From Chionis minor (taxonomy: Eukaryota; Chordata; Aves; Charadriiformes; Chionididae): DNA of 64,000 nt. The notes under the pieces were generated by a model. The model ran no database searches. It was not told where the DNA came from and saw only the letters and a list, made by a program, of their open reading frames with translations. Location: assembly GCA_013398295.1 (NCBI GenBank), contig VZSF01011137.1, positions 160,070 through 224,069 on the forward strand, in the 5' to 3' direction. The position numbers were made by a program, and so were the translations under genes. The number at the start of each line of letters is the position of its first letter. Position 1 is the stretch's first letter. Shown here one piece after another: positions 13,481-26,900 of the stretch.

Positions 13481-14670
13481 GCGTTGCCTCTTTTGCCGAT
13501 TCAGAGAGATTCTGCGTTTTTCTGTAGGGCAGTATTGCCCGTTCGGTGTCTCTAGAAAAAACAGGTGATTTTCCCCGAGTTTCTGGGGAGAACATTGGGA
13601 GGCGCTTTTTAGACAAACCGGGACAAAGAATTGTTCAGCATTTGTACCCGAAAAGTTTTTGCCAATGGCAACAGTTCTCTGAAGCATTAGGGTTAAGAAG
13701 TTTCCCTTTCATATTTGTTTTTTTTTTTTTTTAAATGAAGATAGGGCTGTTGTAATGAGATATTGGCAGGTGCACGGTACCCTGCTATGGAGCCATTATG
13801 GCACTACAGCGTAGGCGGGGGAGGAATTTCTTTCCCTTTGCAATTTCCCTTTGCAGTCTCTTTCAGTTTTGTTTGGGTTTGGGGTTTTTTTTTAGGTAGC
13901 ACAGAAATGTAGCTCTATTCATAACCAAAACAATGTGTTGTACCAACATTGTCTATATAGTAATTGCAATTTTGGATGTTGTATAAAAACATGAGCAGTA
14001 ACTTTGCTATTCACATGCTGTTTGCTCTTTGCGAGATTCTTTTCCTGTAAAAAAACCCACCCACAAAAACCTGTTAGAACATTGTAAGAAATAACGTATA
14101 GTAAAGTAAAGTAGCCAGTAACTGGGATGGATATGACTGCACTGAGAAAAAGATGCCATGTTCATTTGGGAATTACCCTGTTTATATTGCTGTTAAGTCC
14201 TGAACATGTCCATGGTGAAATATGGACTTATATTTACAGAACTCTGAACAGTGTCTAACTGAGTTTCAGACTTATGTAGTTAATAAAAGAACCAATTCTC
14301 TTCAGACAGCCTTGAATTCTTATTAAATGTATCAGTTTCATTTGAGGCAGCAGGTTTCTACATACTGGAAGCCTAAGGCTAAAGCAGAAAGAAAAGGGAA
14401 CTTGTATGCATTTGTAAGCGTAGTGCAGAAAGGAAAATTTCTGTTTCTGGTGCCAGGGCTTCAACTAACTTAGCTGTAAGGTGGTTTTATTCCCCTTTAA
14501 GAAGGGCAGGGAAGAAACACAACCTGAGGAGAACATAATTTTATTTCTGGGTTTTTTCAAGTAGCTGATGTACTTTTAATTAGAAAAAACATTGAAAGGG
14601 GGAAAACAACGCCTGTTTCTTAATAAAAAGTTTTCAATGTCTTGCACGAAGAGCAATAAAGTCTGCCTGG

Positions 14671-14728
14671 TATTTTTCACTAGAACTAATGGGACTAGTA
14701 GTAGAAATTATACCTACGGTAAGGAATG
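14671..14728. repeat. Ancient amniote repeat relic (CAATGGGACTACT-type)
   Basis: CACTAGAACTAATGGGACTA followed by AAATTATACCTACGGTAAGG resembles the old amniote repeat segment CTGAAGTCAATGGGACTACT followed by AAAGTTACTCACGTGCGTAAG. Confidence 0.4.
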
Positions 14729-16317
14729 AAAAAAACAAGTTCTGAATTAATAAGGCCTTACGGTAGTACTATGAGGTAAGTGCAGAAACCTTGTTTCTTT
14801 CCCAGCTTGAAAACTAAGGCAAAGAGAACTCCTATGACTTGAATATAGCGTTAGAGCGAGAAAGTGAATGTAAATCATTAATTCTTGACAATGTCTTCCA
14901 TCCCACTTAGAAAACAGCTTTTTTAAATGCTTAAATGCAGTGGAATCATTGTCATATTTGTGATAAAAGTCCACGTAGACAACATTTATTTCAAAAGTAG
15001 AACTGAATCAAATGAAATAATGTAATAAAAGCTGCATTTCTAAGTGGGATGCTCTTCACAGCAATACCAGCGTACTTGTAAAACCTACTAAAACCAGATT
15101 CTTTTCTTTAACTTGATTCAAATAGCGTATCCCTGAAAGGATATCCCCATAAACGAACTGCTGCTGTGGGCTTTGCCATTCAACTCACTGCTTCCATTTC
15201 CAGGCAGAGTGGCTCTGCCGAGCTCTGCTTTGTTGTCCTTTGCCTAACGAAAGGCTAGTAACGAAAGGCTAACAACGTGGAGGGCGCCGTGCAGCAGACG
15301 GCAGGAGGGCACGTGGGGATGGATGCTGTAAAGCTGCTGGGTTTACCTGCTGGCGGGGAGTAGCCGTGACAGCCCCTGGCCCGTCACATACGTACCCCTG
15401 GCGCTGCCGTCTGCAGCTGGGTACTTCTGGTGCCCAGCACAACAGTAATTCTTGAAGCAGCTGCTGCTGTGAATAAACAAATGTGAGAGTATTTATCTAG
15501 AATGCAAAGCTTAAAAAGTATTTTGGAACCAGATCACTGACATATGGTGCGACAGTTTAAATGAGATGAGCAGAATCATTGTTCTGATACAGACTTTACA
15601 AATAACAGTAGCAGAAGTAAAGCCCATGAAAGGTGCAGAGCCTTATGGAGTGATTTACAGAGAAACTGGATGTGACAACACTAGTCAGTCTAAAAAAAAA
15701 ATAACAGCCCACAAGTTAAAACAGTGGAACAGCTTTTCCTTGAAGTGTAATGATGAAGACAAACAGACGAATGTAGGAGGAATAAAATAAATCAACTGTT
15801 AACACCCTCTTTGAAAGCACTTTTAAAAGAGAATAACATTACTTTTTAGTGCTTTTCAGAAATACTTTAAACTTTTCATCCTTTTAAAGAAGAAATTAAA
15901 GTATCTCTTGGTTCTGTACATATTAAAGAAAGCGTTGCCCAATTCTGTGAGCGCTTTCGCATCATAAAAAGTGTTATGTCAAAATGACAACTGTTAGTTG
16001 TGAGAACAGCTATCCTTCAGCCCTATTTTTAACAAGTGCAATAAGATGACTTAACTGCCATCAGCTATCACGACTTTGGCCTCCAATCCAAATCCATGTC
16101 ATGCAAAATTCTGGGGAGGAGATGGGTTTCATGCTGGGAAGAGAAAATTAAGAAATTTGGGTCAGAGAGTGTTCCAAGTTTGGTGGTTCTGTGCCAAAAA
16201 CAGTTTGTAACTTTCTGCCTAGACTTTACAAATCAACAGCAGCCTCTATAATTGGGCATCCAAGCAAAAAGGAGCACAGCATAAGTAGTCCTGGTAGAAG
16301 ATGCACAGTAATTTCAG

Positions 16318-16332
16318 TTTGCATATGCAAAT
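16318..16332. promoter_or_regulatory. Palindromic POU/octamer-type motif
   Basis: TTTGCATATGCAAA is a perfect 14-bp palindrome, and ATGCAAAT at 16325-16332 is an exact octamer. This is the arrangement of dimeric POU-factor sites. Function is inferred only. Confidence 0.3.
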
Positions 16333-17459
16333 GATCGCATGATCTCTTCCAAATCCTATGGGATGTTTCTAACCTTATCTCCTCCCTATTTCTACCAAAA
16401 CCTAGTATTCTTTTTGGTTCTGATTATGCGTTACAAACCTGATTTCCCGAGTCTAAGCAACTGCAACAAGCGTGAAGGTTTTCTGGAAGGTCTGTCTTTC
16501 CATGAACGTGCTCTATGCAGTATTCAAAACGTATTCAAAATTATAATCCTGGAACTGAAATTAATGATGTAAACTGTAGTTCGGAAAAAATGTAGAACAA
16601 GCCAAGTAACTAGAGCAGCTCAAAGCAGAATCGAGATTTCCCCGGAGTTCAGAGTGGGTGTATAAGATCTTGTTTACTTCAGGTGTGACAAGAGTACATT
16701 TTTACGTTTACAATAGAAAATATGATTGCATTGTATTTTTTGAAACAAACCACTGAAAATTGAGTATTGGACAGTAATCTGCTTTTTCATTCTATCTCCT
16801 AATTTCAGAGGTTGACAATTACTTTGCAACAACTGCCAAATCATTAAGGAGTGGAATATTTTTACCTGCCTATGCTGATAAAAGGGGAAATCTTTCCATT
16901 TTCAGATTTTAAGCATCCTAGCAGATACATAACTGCTTTAAACAATTCTGTTGCTACAGCCTACTGGGTGCTCAAAAAACCTGAGCAGCTTAAAATTACT
17001 ATTCTATCTTCTTCATGTGTTGGGTTTTTTGGGGGTAATGTTTCTTGTTTCAGTTTGTTTTCAGTGCCGTGTAAGACACCTTATAGAATCATTTTACAAC
17101 TTCAGGTATTTTAGGGAGTGTTCCTTCCTGTATCCATTTTTTTTTCAGAATAATTAAAAGAGGGAAAAAATACCAATATTAAGAACAAATTACTTTAAAT
17201 AATATTATAGACTTCATACTCAAAGGATGTGGCTAAACAAATTAATATTTAGGCATAAATGACCAAAATTTGATTGTTATCATCAGAAATGGAGAAAGTA
17301 GAACATCATGGAGCAGACTGAACAATGAGGAGAGATGAATGTTTTTGTCTCCGAGCTGTGGAGGTGGCAGTGGGGGTTATGCAGGGTGACCCCACTCTTG
17401 TGGCGTGGGAAGCTGGGGGGAGCCCAGCTTGGCTTCTCTCCTGGCCAGGGGCTGCAGGC

Positions 17460-17972
17460 GCGAGCTCGGGGGGACACCCCGCCTGGAGTCCTGTGTCCAG
17501 CTCCGGGGGTCCCAGCAGCAGGAGGACACGGAGCTGTCGGAGCGGGGCCGGAGGAGGCCCCGGAGATGCCAGGAGGGCTGGAGCCCCTCTGCTGGGAGGA
17601 CAGGCTGGGAGAGCTGGGGGGGTTCAGCTGGGAGAAGAGAAGGCTCCGGGGAGACCTTCCAGCCCCTGCCAGTGTCTGAAAGGGGCTCCAGGAAAGCTGG
17701 GGAGGGACTCGGGATCAGGGAGTGGAGCCATAGGATGAGGGGAGATTTAGATGAGATATTGGGGAGAAATTCCTGGCTGTGAGGGTGGGGAGCCCCTGGC
17801 CGGGGTTGCCCAGAGCAGCTGTGGCTGCCCCATCCCTGGAGGTTCAAGGCCAGGTTGGACGGGGCTGGGAGCAGCCTGGTGTGGTGGGAGGTGTCCCTGC
17901 CCAGGGCAGGGGGTGGAACAAGATGAGCTTTAAGGTCCCTCCCAACCCAAACCAGCCTGTGACTCCGTGATC
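17460..17972 (+). mobile_element. CR1 LINE, 5'-truncated 3' end
   Basis: This stretch follows the avian CR1 3' terminal sequence in order as I know it. It runs from CTGGAGTCCTGTGTCCAGCT through GAGAAGAGAAGGCTCCGGGG, GTTGCCCAGAG and CCCCATCCCTGGAGGTTCAA to GTCCCTCCCAACCCAAACC. It ends in two mutated copies of the 8-bp CR1 terminal repeat (TCTGTGAT type) and has no poly(A), as expected for CR1. It is much more GC-rich than its surroundings. The open frames on both strands here are by-products of this element. The 5' limit is uncertain; similarity may extend back to about 17380. Confidence 0.93.
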
Positions 17973-18639
17973 CCCTCTCCCAATCTTGCCTACTTAGAGA
18001 CTGCATGACAAACTTGGCAGTGCAGTTCTCTCAATCTCCAGTATTTGTATATTCTATTTGAACACCCATATTTATAAATTAAGTTCTGCACTTTGTACTT
18101 TCTTTTGTTTTCTGCAATTTGCTGTTTTAATGTAGGTTTTCAAATCTATGCGTATATTCTTGTGGTTTTAGCAGAATTTATTTCTCACTAGTTAAAATTA
18201 TGTCATCATCATTGCATGGTGGATGAGATAAAATGCCCTTGTGGTTGTGGTATATATTCTAAATATTTATGTAGATGTTTTGTTTGATAACTGCCATTCT
18301 GCTTTAGCTATTTAATAGTGTTTTATTGCTTGTTTTGCAATCAAATATGGAGACCCAGGTGTACCAGGAGGCATTGAGGTAGTTGTATGTGGTTTCACAG
18401 AACTGTATTAGTGTTCCTTAATCGTTAAGCGTCATAAATTATAGTCATATATCTTGTAAAAGAACATGCATGATTATAGGTCAGAAATGTATTATGAAAC
18501 TTAAACATAAATTAAGTGCATGAAAACATTGCTTAGAAGATCTTGCAGACTTCATTGTGAGCACTCGTTATTAGTGGTGGGAAGGGATAATTCTTGCAGT
18601 GCTTTCTGTCTGTGAATTTAAAAAAGGCCTTTACAAAGG

Positions 18640-18800
18640 GTTGTTGTACCTATTTGCAGATGAGACGGTTGAGACAGAGAGAGACGAAGCAATTTATCCA
18701 AGGTCACCTGGAAAGCAAAGGATACAGCTGGAAGAAGAGCCGATGAACTCGGAGGTCTGGGCCAGTTCTCTGTCCACGTGTTGTCCTGCCTCCTTTGCCT
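18640..18800 (-). mobile_element. MIR / CORE-SINE relic, reverse orientation
   Basis: CAGATGAGACGGTTGAGACA is followed by an ATTTATCCAAGGTCACCTGG block and a GAGCCGATGAACTCGGAGGTCTG block. These match, in order, the reverse complement of the MIR middle region as I know it (GATGAGGAAACTGAGGC, CCAAGGTCACACAGC, GAGCCGGGATTTGAACCC). An ORF across it is not a gene. Confidence 0.75.
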
Positions 18801-20885
18801 CCAACTGTTCCCAGTTTCCTGAAGAAAACAAACATCTCTGCTATATTTCCAACCAGAATGTGGTAAGTATTCTGAGAAAACTTCTGCTATGAATTTCTAG
18901 TTTTATTGTTTGCTTCTAGCAGTATTATACTGTTAACCACATTGAGCCTACTTTTTTTTTTTTCACTTGTTGATACTACTGTAATTCCAATTTTGTTTTC
19001 TGAAACTGAATTATTGTATATTTTTACCAATACAAATGAAGGTAGCTTAGCCCCGATTCTCTACACTAGAATTCCTAATGTTCTGTCTTCAAAGAGGGAG
19101 ATGCCTCCTGCAATATATCTCATAATCTGTTTATATAATAAGAATTGTGCCAGAAGCAAAATTAGAGGAAAGGCCTTAGTTTTACACTTATTAAAATTCT
19201 AATTCAGATTTAAGTTATTAAAAAAGGGGAAAAAAGGAAAGAAAAAGGAAAAACAGAATTACTTTTCTGATAATTCTTGACGTGGAACTGTTTGGTTTAT
19301 TTCTGTGAATGGTGTCCTGCTCCTTGGTGGATTCCTAGAACTGCCATTATAAATCTCAAATTCACAAGGTCTGTTTCTTCAAGACAACTCTGTTCTTGCT
19401 GTGACATTCACAAAAACGGCATTTATATTTTAAGCTTTCTGACGGAAACCTTGCGGGTTAGAGTTGGTTGAAAATCTTTTAACAAACCAGTGTCACCTAT
19501 TGAATGGAGCTGGTAACTTCTTTTCTTTTAGCTAGTCCGTGGGTCCCCAGCTGTCCCGAGCCCCTCTCGCTGTGGCGCTGCGTGACAGGACGTGTTACTG
19601 GGCTGGGGCGCTTTGTCCCTCTGCGCTGACCACTCGCCTGCTGCCAGCAGGGCTGGTAAGCCACAGAGATTGTAGACTTTCAAGGAGGATTTAATACGAC
19701 TAATCGTCATCCCGCTGGATTTGACTGACATTTTGGTAACGGCTTCAGTGCAGCAGAAATAAGCCTTTAAGAGTCAAACATTTTCTGTATTATTATTTCA
19801 TATTACTGCATGAGGAATGGCTGCTTTCTGCACTAAAAGAGATTGTGTGAAAAGCAAGGTAACAACCCAGTGTTCCTGCATATACACAAGGATTTGCTAA
19901 GTTGATAAACACAAACAGATCTAACGCTGATGCTTGCACCTGAATACTTGACTTTGCAAGTCAATAATACTTCTCAAGACAGACTGTGTACATTATCTGA
20001 AATTGAATTAGGTCCCTTTCTTTGTCTGCTTAGCAATTTATTTTAATGAGACAAAGCAATAGTATACGCAGAAGTGTCTGGACTTGTTAAAATGTATAAT
20101 TTTTCCTGAAATTTGCAAATTATGTGTTGTGCATGCTTTGAAAATATCAATGTTAAATTTTTCTGTGAAAACATAACCTGCTGGTTTTTGACATCCAGGT
20201 GTGACCTTTACTTTCTTTGAAAAACAGGCTCCCCACTTCATGACTCTTACGTAGTGTGTTCTGCTTATTAATGGAGGAGATCTTAGTCTATTTTCTCTTC
20301 TGAAATCCAAACATTTGTACATAAATTTCTATCCATAGAATTAACGTAAGAACAACTTTGGTTCCAAGATCACAATTAGTTACATATGTTCAGACTCTTC
20401 ATTTTTTCATCATAACTTTATTGGTATATTGTTCCTTATAGTTCCTGGCTAAAATCAGTCATATCACATCGTTTTGTGTGGCCTTTCCAGAGGCGCTGTT
20501 TGTTCTGTCTCAAAGTTTCCTTTCTCATATTATTCCGTACTGTATGTTATCCTGGGATTTATTTTCTACAGCAAATTGCTTCTTTAGCATTTTGGTACAA
20601 TAAATGGCAGTAAAATGGGGCGAGTTTTCTAAGTTGTGCAAGAAAATTGTGTCATTGATGTTTTTTATTGAAAAAACATTTAATTACTTTTAAAGCATTT
20701 TCAGTTGTCTTGGCAATGTGCAGTGTGTAGAGGCTAAGAATACGTGGCTCAGGAGAAAATGTGTTGATACTGATGTTGGAAAAACAAATCTGCTGTATTC
20801 ATACAAAGCCTGAGCTGAGGCCCCGGGAGCACCCGGAACGCTGTTCAGTACGTACTAGAGCAAAGCTGGAGCTGAGGTAAATGTT

Positions 20886-20945
20886 CACAGCTCCGCTGGC
20901 TTCAGTGAAGGTATGCTGATTGATGGATGGGAGCTGAGTATCTTT
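20886..20945. repeat. Ancient amniote repeat relic (GACTTCAGTGG-type core)
   Basis: CTCCGCTGGCTTCAGTGAAG continuing into GTATGCTGATTGATGGATGG and GAGCTGAGTATC resembles a motif common in reptile and bird genomes (CACTGACTTCAGTGGAG, GCTGATTTACACCAGC, TGAGGATC). The family name is not assigned here. Confidence 0.45.
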
Positions 20946-23900
20946 TGCATAGCGGTCCTGTTTTCGTTGTTTCCTTCATAACCAGCTGTGCTTAATATTG
21001 GACAGAACAGCAAAATAATGTTCCACGACGTGTATCCCTGTCCTTGGTGAAGTTCTTCTGGATTTGCATTAATCAAACTAGGATCAGAATCTGGTTCAAT
21101 ATATGCAAAATACAGAGAGGCATATCTATCTTCTTTCTTTTTTTTTTTTTCCTGTACTGCTTTGAGCCACTTTGTTGGATCAGAGCTAGTTGAAGGCTGA
21201 GCTAACCAGATGGTTGGGGATTTCCCTGTGGAAGGCTATCCTGGGGAGATACAGAACTAGGAAGAGGGGGTTGCTTGCTTGGAGAGGTACTGACAAGCGT
21301 TTGGCTGGTGTATTGTGGGCACGGGTGATTCCATGCTGCTGGAACGGCCTGGGGGGCGGCACGAGGCCGAGCATCCCTAAAGCCGCCTTTATCGCACTGG
21401 GTCCGAGACGGCTGCGGATCAGTAGATAGAGCAGGGAATGTGCCCCCTGTTCTCCTCGCTCTATGGGGTGCGTCTCAGCTTCTATGAAAAAGCAGTATGT
21501 GAATTAGAATTTTTACTGGAAAAGCCAGATACATGTTTTCATTTTGAGAACTGTTTTGTATGCAAACCTTCTCAAGCATCAGGATGAGAGTATTCTCCAA
21601 GGTGTGTTGCTGCTGCTTCAAGTACACAGTTTTGCAATTCATTAAACTCTGCTCTTTTGCATGAAAATGTTAGTTCATATGAAGACCTGTAACATATGTC
21701 GATGAAATGGCATGTGTAACCATGTTGCTGTACATTTCCGTTACTAAGCAATTTGCAAATCGAACAAGTGTTAGGAACAGAGAATGTCCTTTTAGTGCTA
21801 GTGAAAGAAACCAAGGATGTTTCAGATTGTGAAGGTTACTGTTTTATTATAATATGCCTACAACTATTTCCAATACCAATAAAGAATTTTTTAGGAGTGC
21901 TTCATATTATTTTCTAATGGTTAAACTGCTTACCCATTAAATCTCAAAGTCCCAGTATGAATTTAATCTCCAGTGACCCAATAGTCTTGACTGTACCTAC
22001 CCAAGACACAACCTTGTTCTCCAGGGAACGCTGGGACAGCTGAAATTTTGTAATAGAGTGAGCGAGTCGTTACCACGAGCAAATGGGTGGCAGCTACCTT
22101 TTCGGTCAGAAGCCCGTCACAGCTGAATTGATGATGTATGTCATGTTGTGGGATGATATAGGAAAATACATCAAACACAAATTCGACATATTTACAAAAA
22201 TTTCTTCTCATACCATTTGCATTGTTAAAAATTATGTCTAAAATTAGACCGAATCAGCCTGTGCTTCTGTTGTTTATATGAGTGTAAATTGGCACAGATG
22301 TGATGGCCCTACCCTACGTACAATTAACAGAAGAAGAAAGAATTAGATGTTTTGCAATTTGAGTAAATGTAATTTATAGAAGTTGCATGGAAATGTAATC
22401 CCTTCAGCTGCTGCAAATATTTAGAGGAAATCTTGGCCAAACATCTTACTTGGTGGAGGAAGATCACCCTTAGAATAAGGATTAATGAACGTTTCAATAT
22501 TTATTCATACGGGGTTTTTTATTTTTAGTTTCAGCACATATCCATAGTCGCTCTCAGTCAAAACATCTGTCAATATTAAATGAGAGTGCTTCTGGTTGTT
22601 AAGAAAACAGTGTTACGAAATGTGAGGATAGAATGATCACCTCTTTGATGCAGCATTATGAAATTCCATGCATGGAGAAAGACAGATTTACACTTGCTTT
22701 ATCTTATGTGGATGTAAGAGATAATGGGAGTATAAATCTCTGTAGGATAATAAAATGTATAATTTAGAGTCTCTTCATAAGATTAATGCCATGCTTTTTT
22801 TTTTTTTAGTTCATGAGATTAATATTTTCATGGGTTACAGTTTCCTTATCAATCAAAATAATCAACTGAACATAATCTTATCACAGGATTTTAAATTTAA
22901 GGGTTATTGTTTTATTATTTTTAGGAATAAAGTTGTTCCGTAATGATTTTAGTGTAGACTCTTAAAAATCAATTTTTGTTCAATTGCCAGGGACTTTTTT
23001 ATTAGATATATTTTATGATACTGTTTTTAGTTTAGGAATTGATGCTTTCTAGAAATATGGCACATTGTGATAATGAAGAAGTGGAAATACAGGAAGAAGA
23101 AGTAATACATAAGGAAGGAATGCTTTCTGGTATCAATGTAAGCACTGGTTACCACCATGCAATATAAATACAGTAATTTTGTGAGAGACTTCGTGTTATT
23201 AAGCCTATTATCAGATGTTCATACTTCTAAAAATAAAAGCTATTGTGTTAATGACCTCTGTTCAGAGAGACTGAACATCAGAAGCCTCTTAAAGCCCTTT
23301 GTTTCTGCGTTGTAAGAAACGCTGGAAGGCAGCATCGTTAAGTGTTTGGTTACTAAACTAAACCAGAGGTCACTAGTCCCGGCGCACCCGAGTGGTTTGG
23401 CATTTCACCTCATTTTCTGTGTTCTAGTTTACTACGTGAACAAAAGGGTCGCAGTGCAAAACCGCCTGAACATCCCAGTTATCTTGGCAAAACTGTGACA
23501 CAGGATGCTCGTCTGTAATTCTGTTGCTCAGAGTTAGCCTTCAACACGCTGCTTCTAGTAAAACCTCATCCTGTTCCCACTCGTCTCCCTTGAAATACGG
23601 CTTCTCATTGCATGAGAGTACCCTCAGACAAGTGGTTCTTGTGATCATTTTGTCTTTTTTAAACTTTGGATTGCTTATTGTCGAAATTTTATTAATGATT
23701 TGCAATTGGATTGGATTGATTTTCTTTTTTACAGATTGAAAATGGTTCCTCTTTGAGGTTAAGCTTTCACATTCAATCTGTAATTATGCCTGTTCTGGAA
23801 TTTAGTTTTTATTTCTGGGTTGAAGATAATTTCCTTTGTCAGGAAACCAGTTAAGAATCTCCTCTTATATGTTTTTTATATGTCTTTTCTATGTCAATTT

Positions 23901-26900
23901 AAGCTATGCAAATGAAAGAAATGCTTCAGTGTTTTCTGGAATTTGATGGGATTTAGACATTTGTTATTGACACAAGTGTGAAGTGTGCTGCGGTGCTCTT
24001 TTCTTAAAATCTTTTGCAGTAAACTCAGAATTTAAGCTATTTATTTTTAGAACTTAGTGTAAATATTTCTTAAGTGTCCTTCAGCAGAAGTGGGTGTGTG
24101 AAAGATGCTGCAAAACTTCAGTGACTGCAGCCTTTGGGAGGTACATTTTCTGTCCAGGAGAGCATTACTCCACCACTACTGGCGTTTCCAAGCGCCAGAG
24201 AATACACTGGCCTTTACTGACCTTGCACCCTCTTTGCTCATCAGGAGACAGTGATAGTGCCGCTGTCTTAGAAATCGGTTCTTAACCAAATTAACCATTA
24301 TAATCCAGTTACAGAGAAGAGAAAGGAACTGAACAGCCTGTTTGTTTTCCCACTAAGACACTCTTTCTTAACCTTCAGCAAGGCTCCCAAGCGAAGTTTC
24401 GTGTACTATGCAGAAGATAGTCCTGGCTTGCCTTTGACCCTGGGAAGCATACAGATTCAGGAAAAAGGGTGAGGTGGAATTGGGTAAAAGTGATGTGCCT
24501 GGGAAAATGCTTTGAAAATACCTGGCACATTGTGTACACTGCATTATTACAAAGACGAATGTTTACCCCTCATAAGTGAGATTATGTTATACATCATTTC
24601 TGGCAGAGCTGAGTTAATAGAATTAGAAAGAGCGGCGATGCCATTGGAGACAAACAAATCCCTTTAGCCTTTTCCTAAAATGGAAGATGAGAATACTCTG
24701 ATCTGCTTTTTAAACATTACCAGTGTACACCGTATCCTGTGTCCAGGAAAAAGAACAGACTTGCTTTGTATCATTGTTCCAAATATCTACTTTAATATGA
24801 AATGTTACCATAAAGATGCTTCCAAACCACAATCTTTAGGATTTTGACAGTAATTTTTTTTTTCCTAACTCTTCAACCCATCTCTGTTTTACAATTGCAA
24901 ATTACACAGCTAGGTCTTTTAATCTGTATTTCTTTCTATTTATGTCATAAATGTATCAGAAAACAGCTGTACATCCTTTCTTCAGTCTGATACAAATTCT
25001 GCAACATATTCTTCTTTGGTAATCTTAAAATTGAGTAATAGTAATACTTAGGTTTTATGTTGTACTTTCCTGGGTTAAAAAATGTGCAAAGATTAATTAG
25101 GGAAGGCTAATGAATAACGTTGTTTTTCCTTACTTCTCCCTCCCATTGTGGTAATGAAAAAGGTTTTTATTTTTGTACTGCGAGAAGCCACACTGCATCA
25201 AGGCCAACAGAGTGTTTACAAAGAAGTGACATATGAGCTCTGCGTAGCCATGAAATACAGTGAAGTAAGCTGACATTGACGTGGCTCCTATACGCTTTTG
25301 TTATTACAGGTCTGTAATTTTACTTGGAAAATTGTGAAATTTTATTTATATAAATGCTAGTGATGTTGTTAATAATTGTGTCCAGGATCAGCATAGTACA
25401 TCATGGATCAAACCCATTGCAGCTTTGTTTTAAATCAAATGTGGGATATTTGACAAGCCTGTAGCTGTCCACTATAGATTTTTTCCTGATATGCTCCAGG
25501 TATCAAAGTTAGAATTGCAAAAACATTAAAGGATGAACTCCAATTCACAGATCTGTCAATAACAGCAGCAGCAGTGTTATGATTGATGTAATATAAGATT
25601 ACACGGGGGAAACTCAGCACGAGTGATTTCTGTAGCACTTGTTACTCACAGATTTTATGAGTAGTAACATTTAGAATAATGACCATCTAATATGCTTCTC
25701 TGCAAAACCACAGGTCATAAATTTCCGCTATTGGTTCAATTGCAAATTGGTAGTTCATATTCAGATACTTACTGTTGACAATTCTTTCCTCCCTTTTAAG
25801 AGTCAGGGATTACAGTGTTTAATTTCAACATGGCAAATCTTGAATTTGGCTGTTTAAAAGAACCCTTCGAGTCCAGTTTACCACGCAGACAGTTTGTTGT
25901 GTTATTGTTCACTCTTTTCCGTTCTATCCACCCCTACTCCTTTTGCAAACATTATCAACATAATTCTATATTTGTAATATGAGAATACATTATCTCATGG
26001 GCTGAGAATCAGCTCTCTAGGTAGCTTTTCACCCTAAATAATTGATAATTACTTATTAAGAAATGTAGTATCAAGAAAGTATTTTCCAATTTAATATTGC
26101 CATATAACTTCTGAGTATTCCTGTCTCTCAGAATCAGAAATTTGGGTGGTATTGAGTTCAAAGCTTAAAACACGTTCAGAAATATGTTGTTAACAGTTGC
26201 TGTCATTTGTTTGGTGGCAGTATTTGATCTGAAAAGCCTTATCTTCTCTCAAAACCTGTTGAGTACTATAAAATATAATTAATCCTTTAAGAGTAAGTAA
26301 TAATCTTTAATCAGATATTGCATGGTTCTCCTTGAAATCAATATTGAGGTGGATGACTCATAGCAGTATAAGTTACACGATTTACTCTCTTGAAATATTG
26401 ACAGAACAATGAAATTCTTCTAGTCCTATGGATTTTTCAAAGATAGATTTATTCTAAGGGAAGTATATCTGTTTTTTGAAATTGAATAAACAGGGAAAAA
26501 ATATATCTTGAGACACGTCTAAGATGCTATCTGTCTTCCGATGGCATTCTGCAAGAGCAGAGAGAACTGAAGTGGGTTTGGCATTAGTAAGTCTGCGTAG
26601 GAGAGGATTATTGGCAGGGATTTGCAAACAGCGCTGTAGTACTTGGAACTTGCTGCTGCTTTGGCCGTGCCATAACAGTCTTGGGGGTTTTGTGAAGCAG
26701 CAAAGCATTCCTATTCGGCTGGGCTGTCAGAGCAATGGGAGCTGGTTCCTTCCCCTTTGAACAGATTGGAACATTAATGGTTAATGGACTTTTAATATGA
26801 ATGTTGGAGGTTTATGTCACCATAGTGTTAATTGTCAGGGTGCCTTTTTATAAACCATGAGAACAAAATCTGGAGAAGAAGGGGAAGAAAACTCATTGTA

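Larger units (their letters stand above)
8421..17459. other. Upstream intergenic sequence, no gene seen
   Basis: Mostly unique AT-rich sequence, with a small GC-rich patch near 8940-9080 and the CpG block near 13.0-13.5 kb. The ORFs of 130-180 residues here come from GC-rich composition and overlap one another. Confidence 0.65.

Noticed and set aside
12829..13687. Overlapping ORFs of 118-181 residues in the CpG-rich block
   Set aside because: Several frames on both strands are open at once, which is typical of GC-rich DNA. No protein similarity or start context singles one out.
17325..18006. ORFs of 60-209 residues on both strands
   Set aside because: They overlie the GC-rich CR1 3' end and have no relation to CR1 ORF2 in the correct frame; they are composition artefacts.
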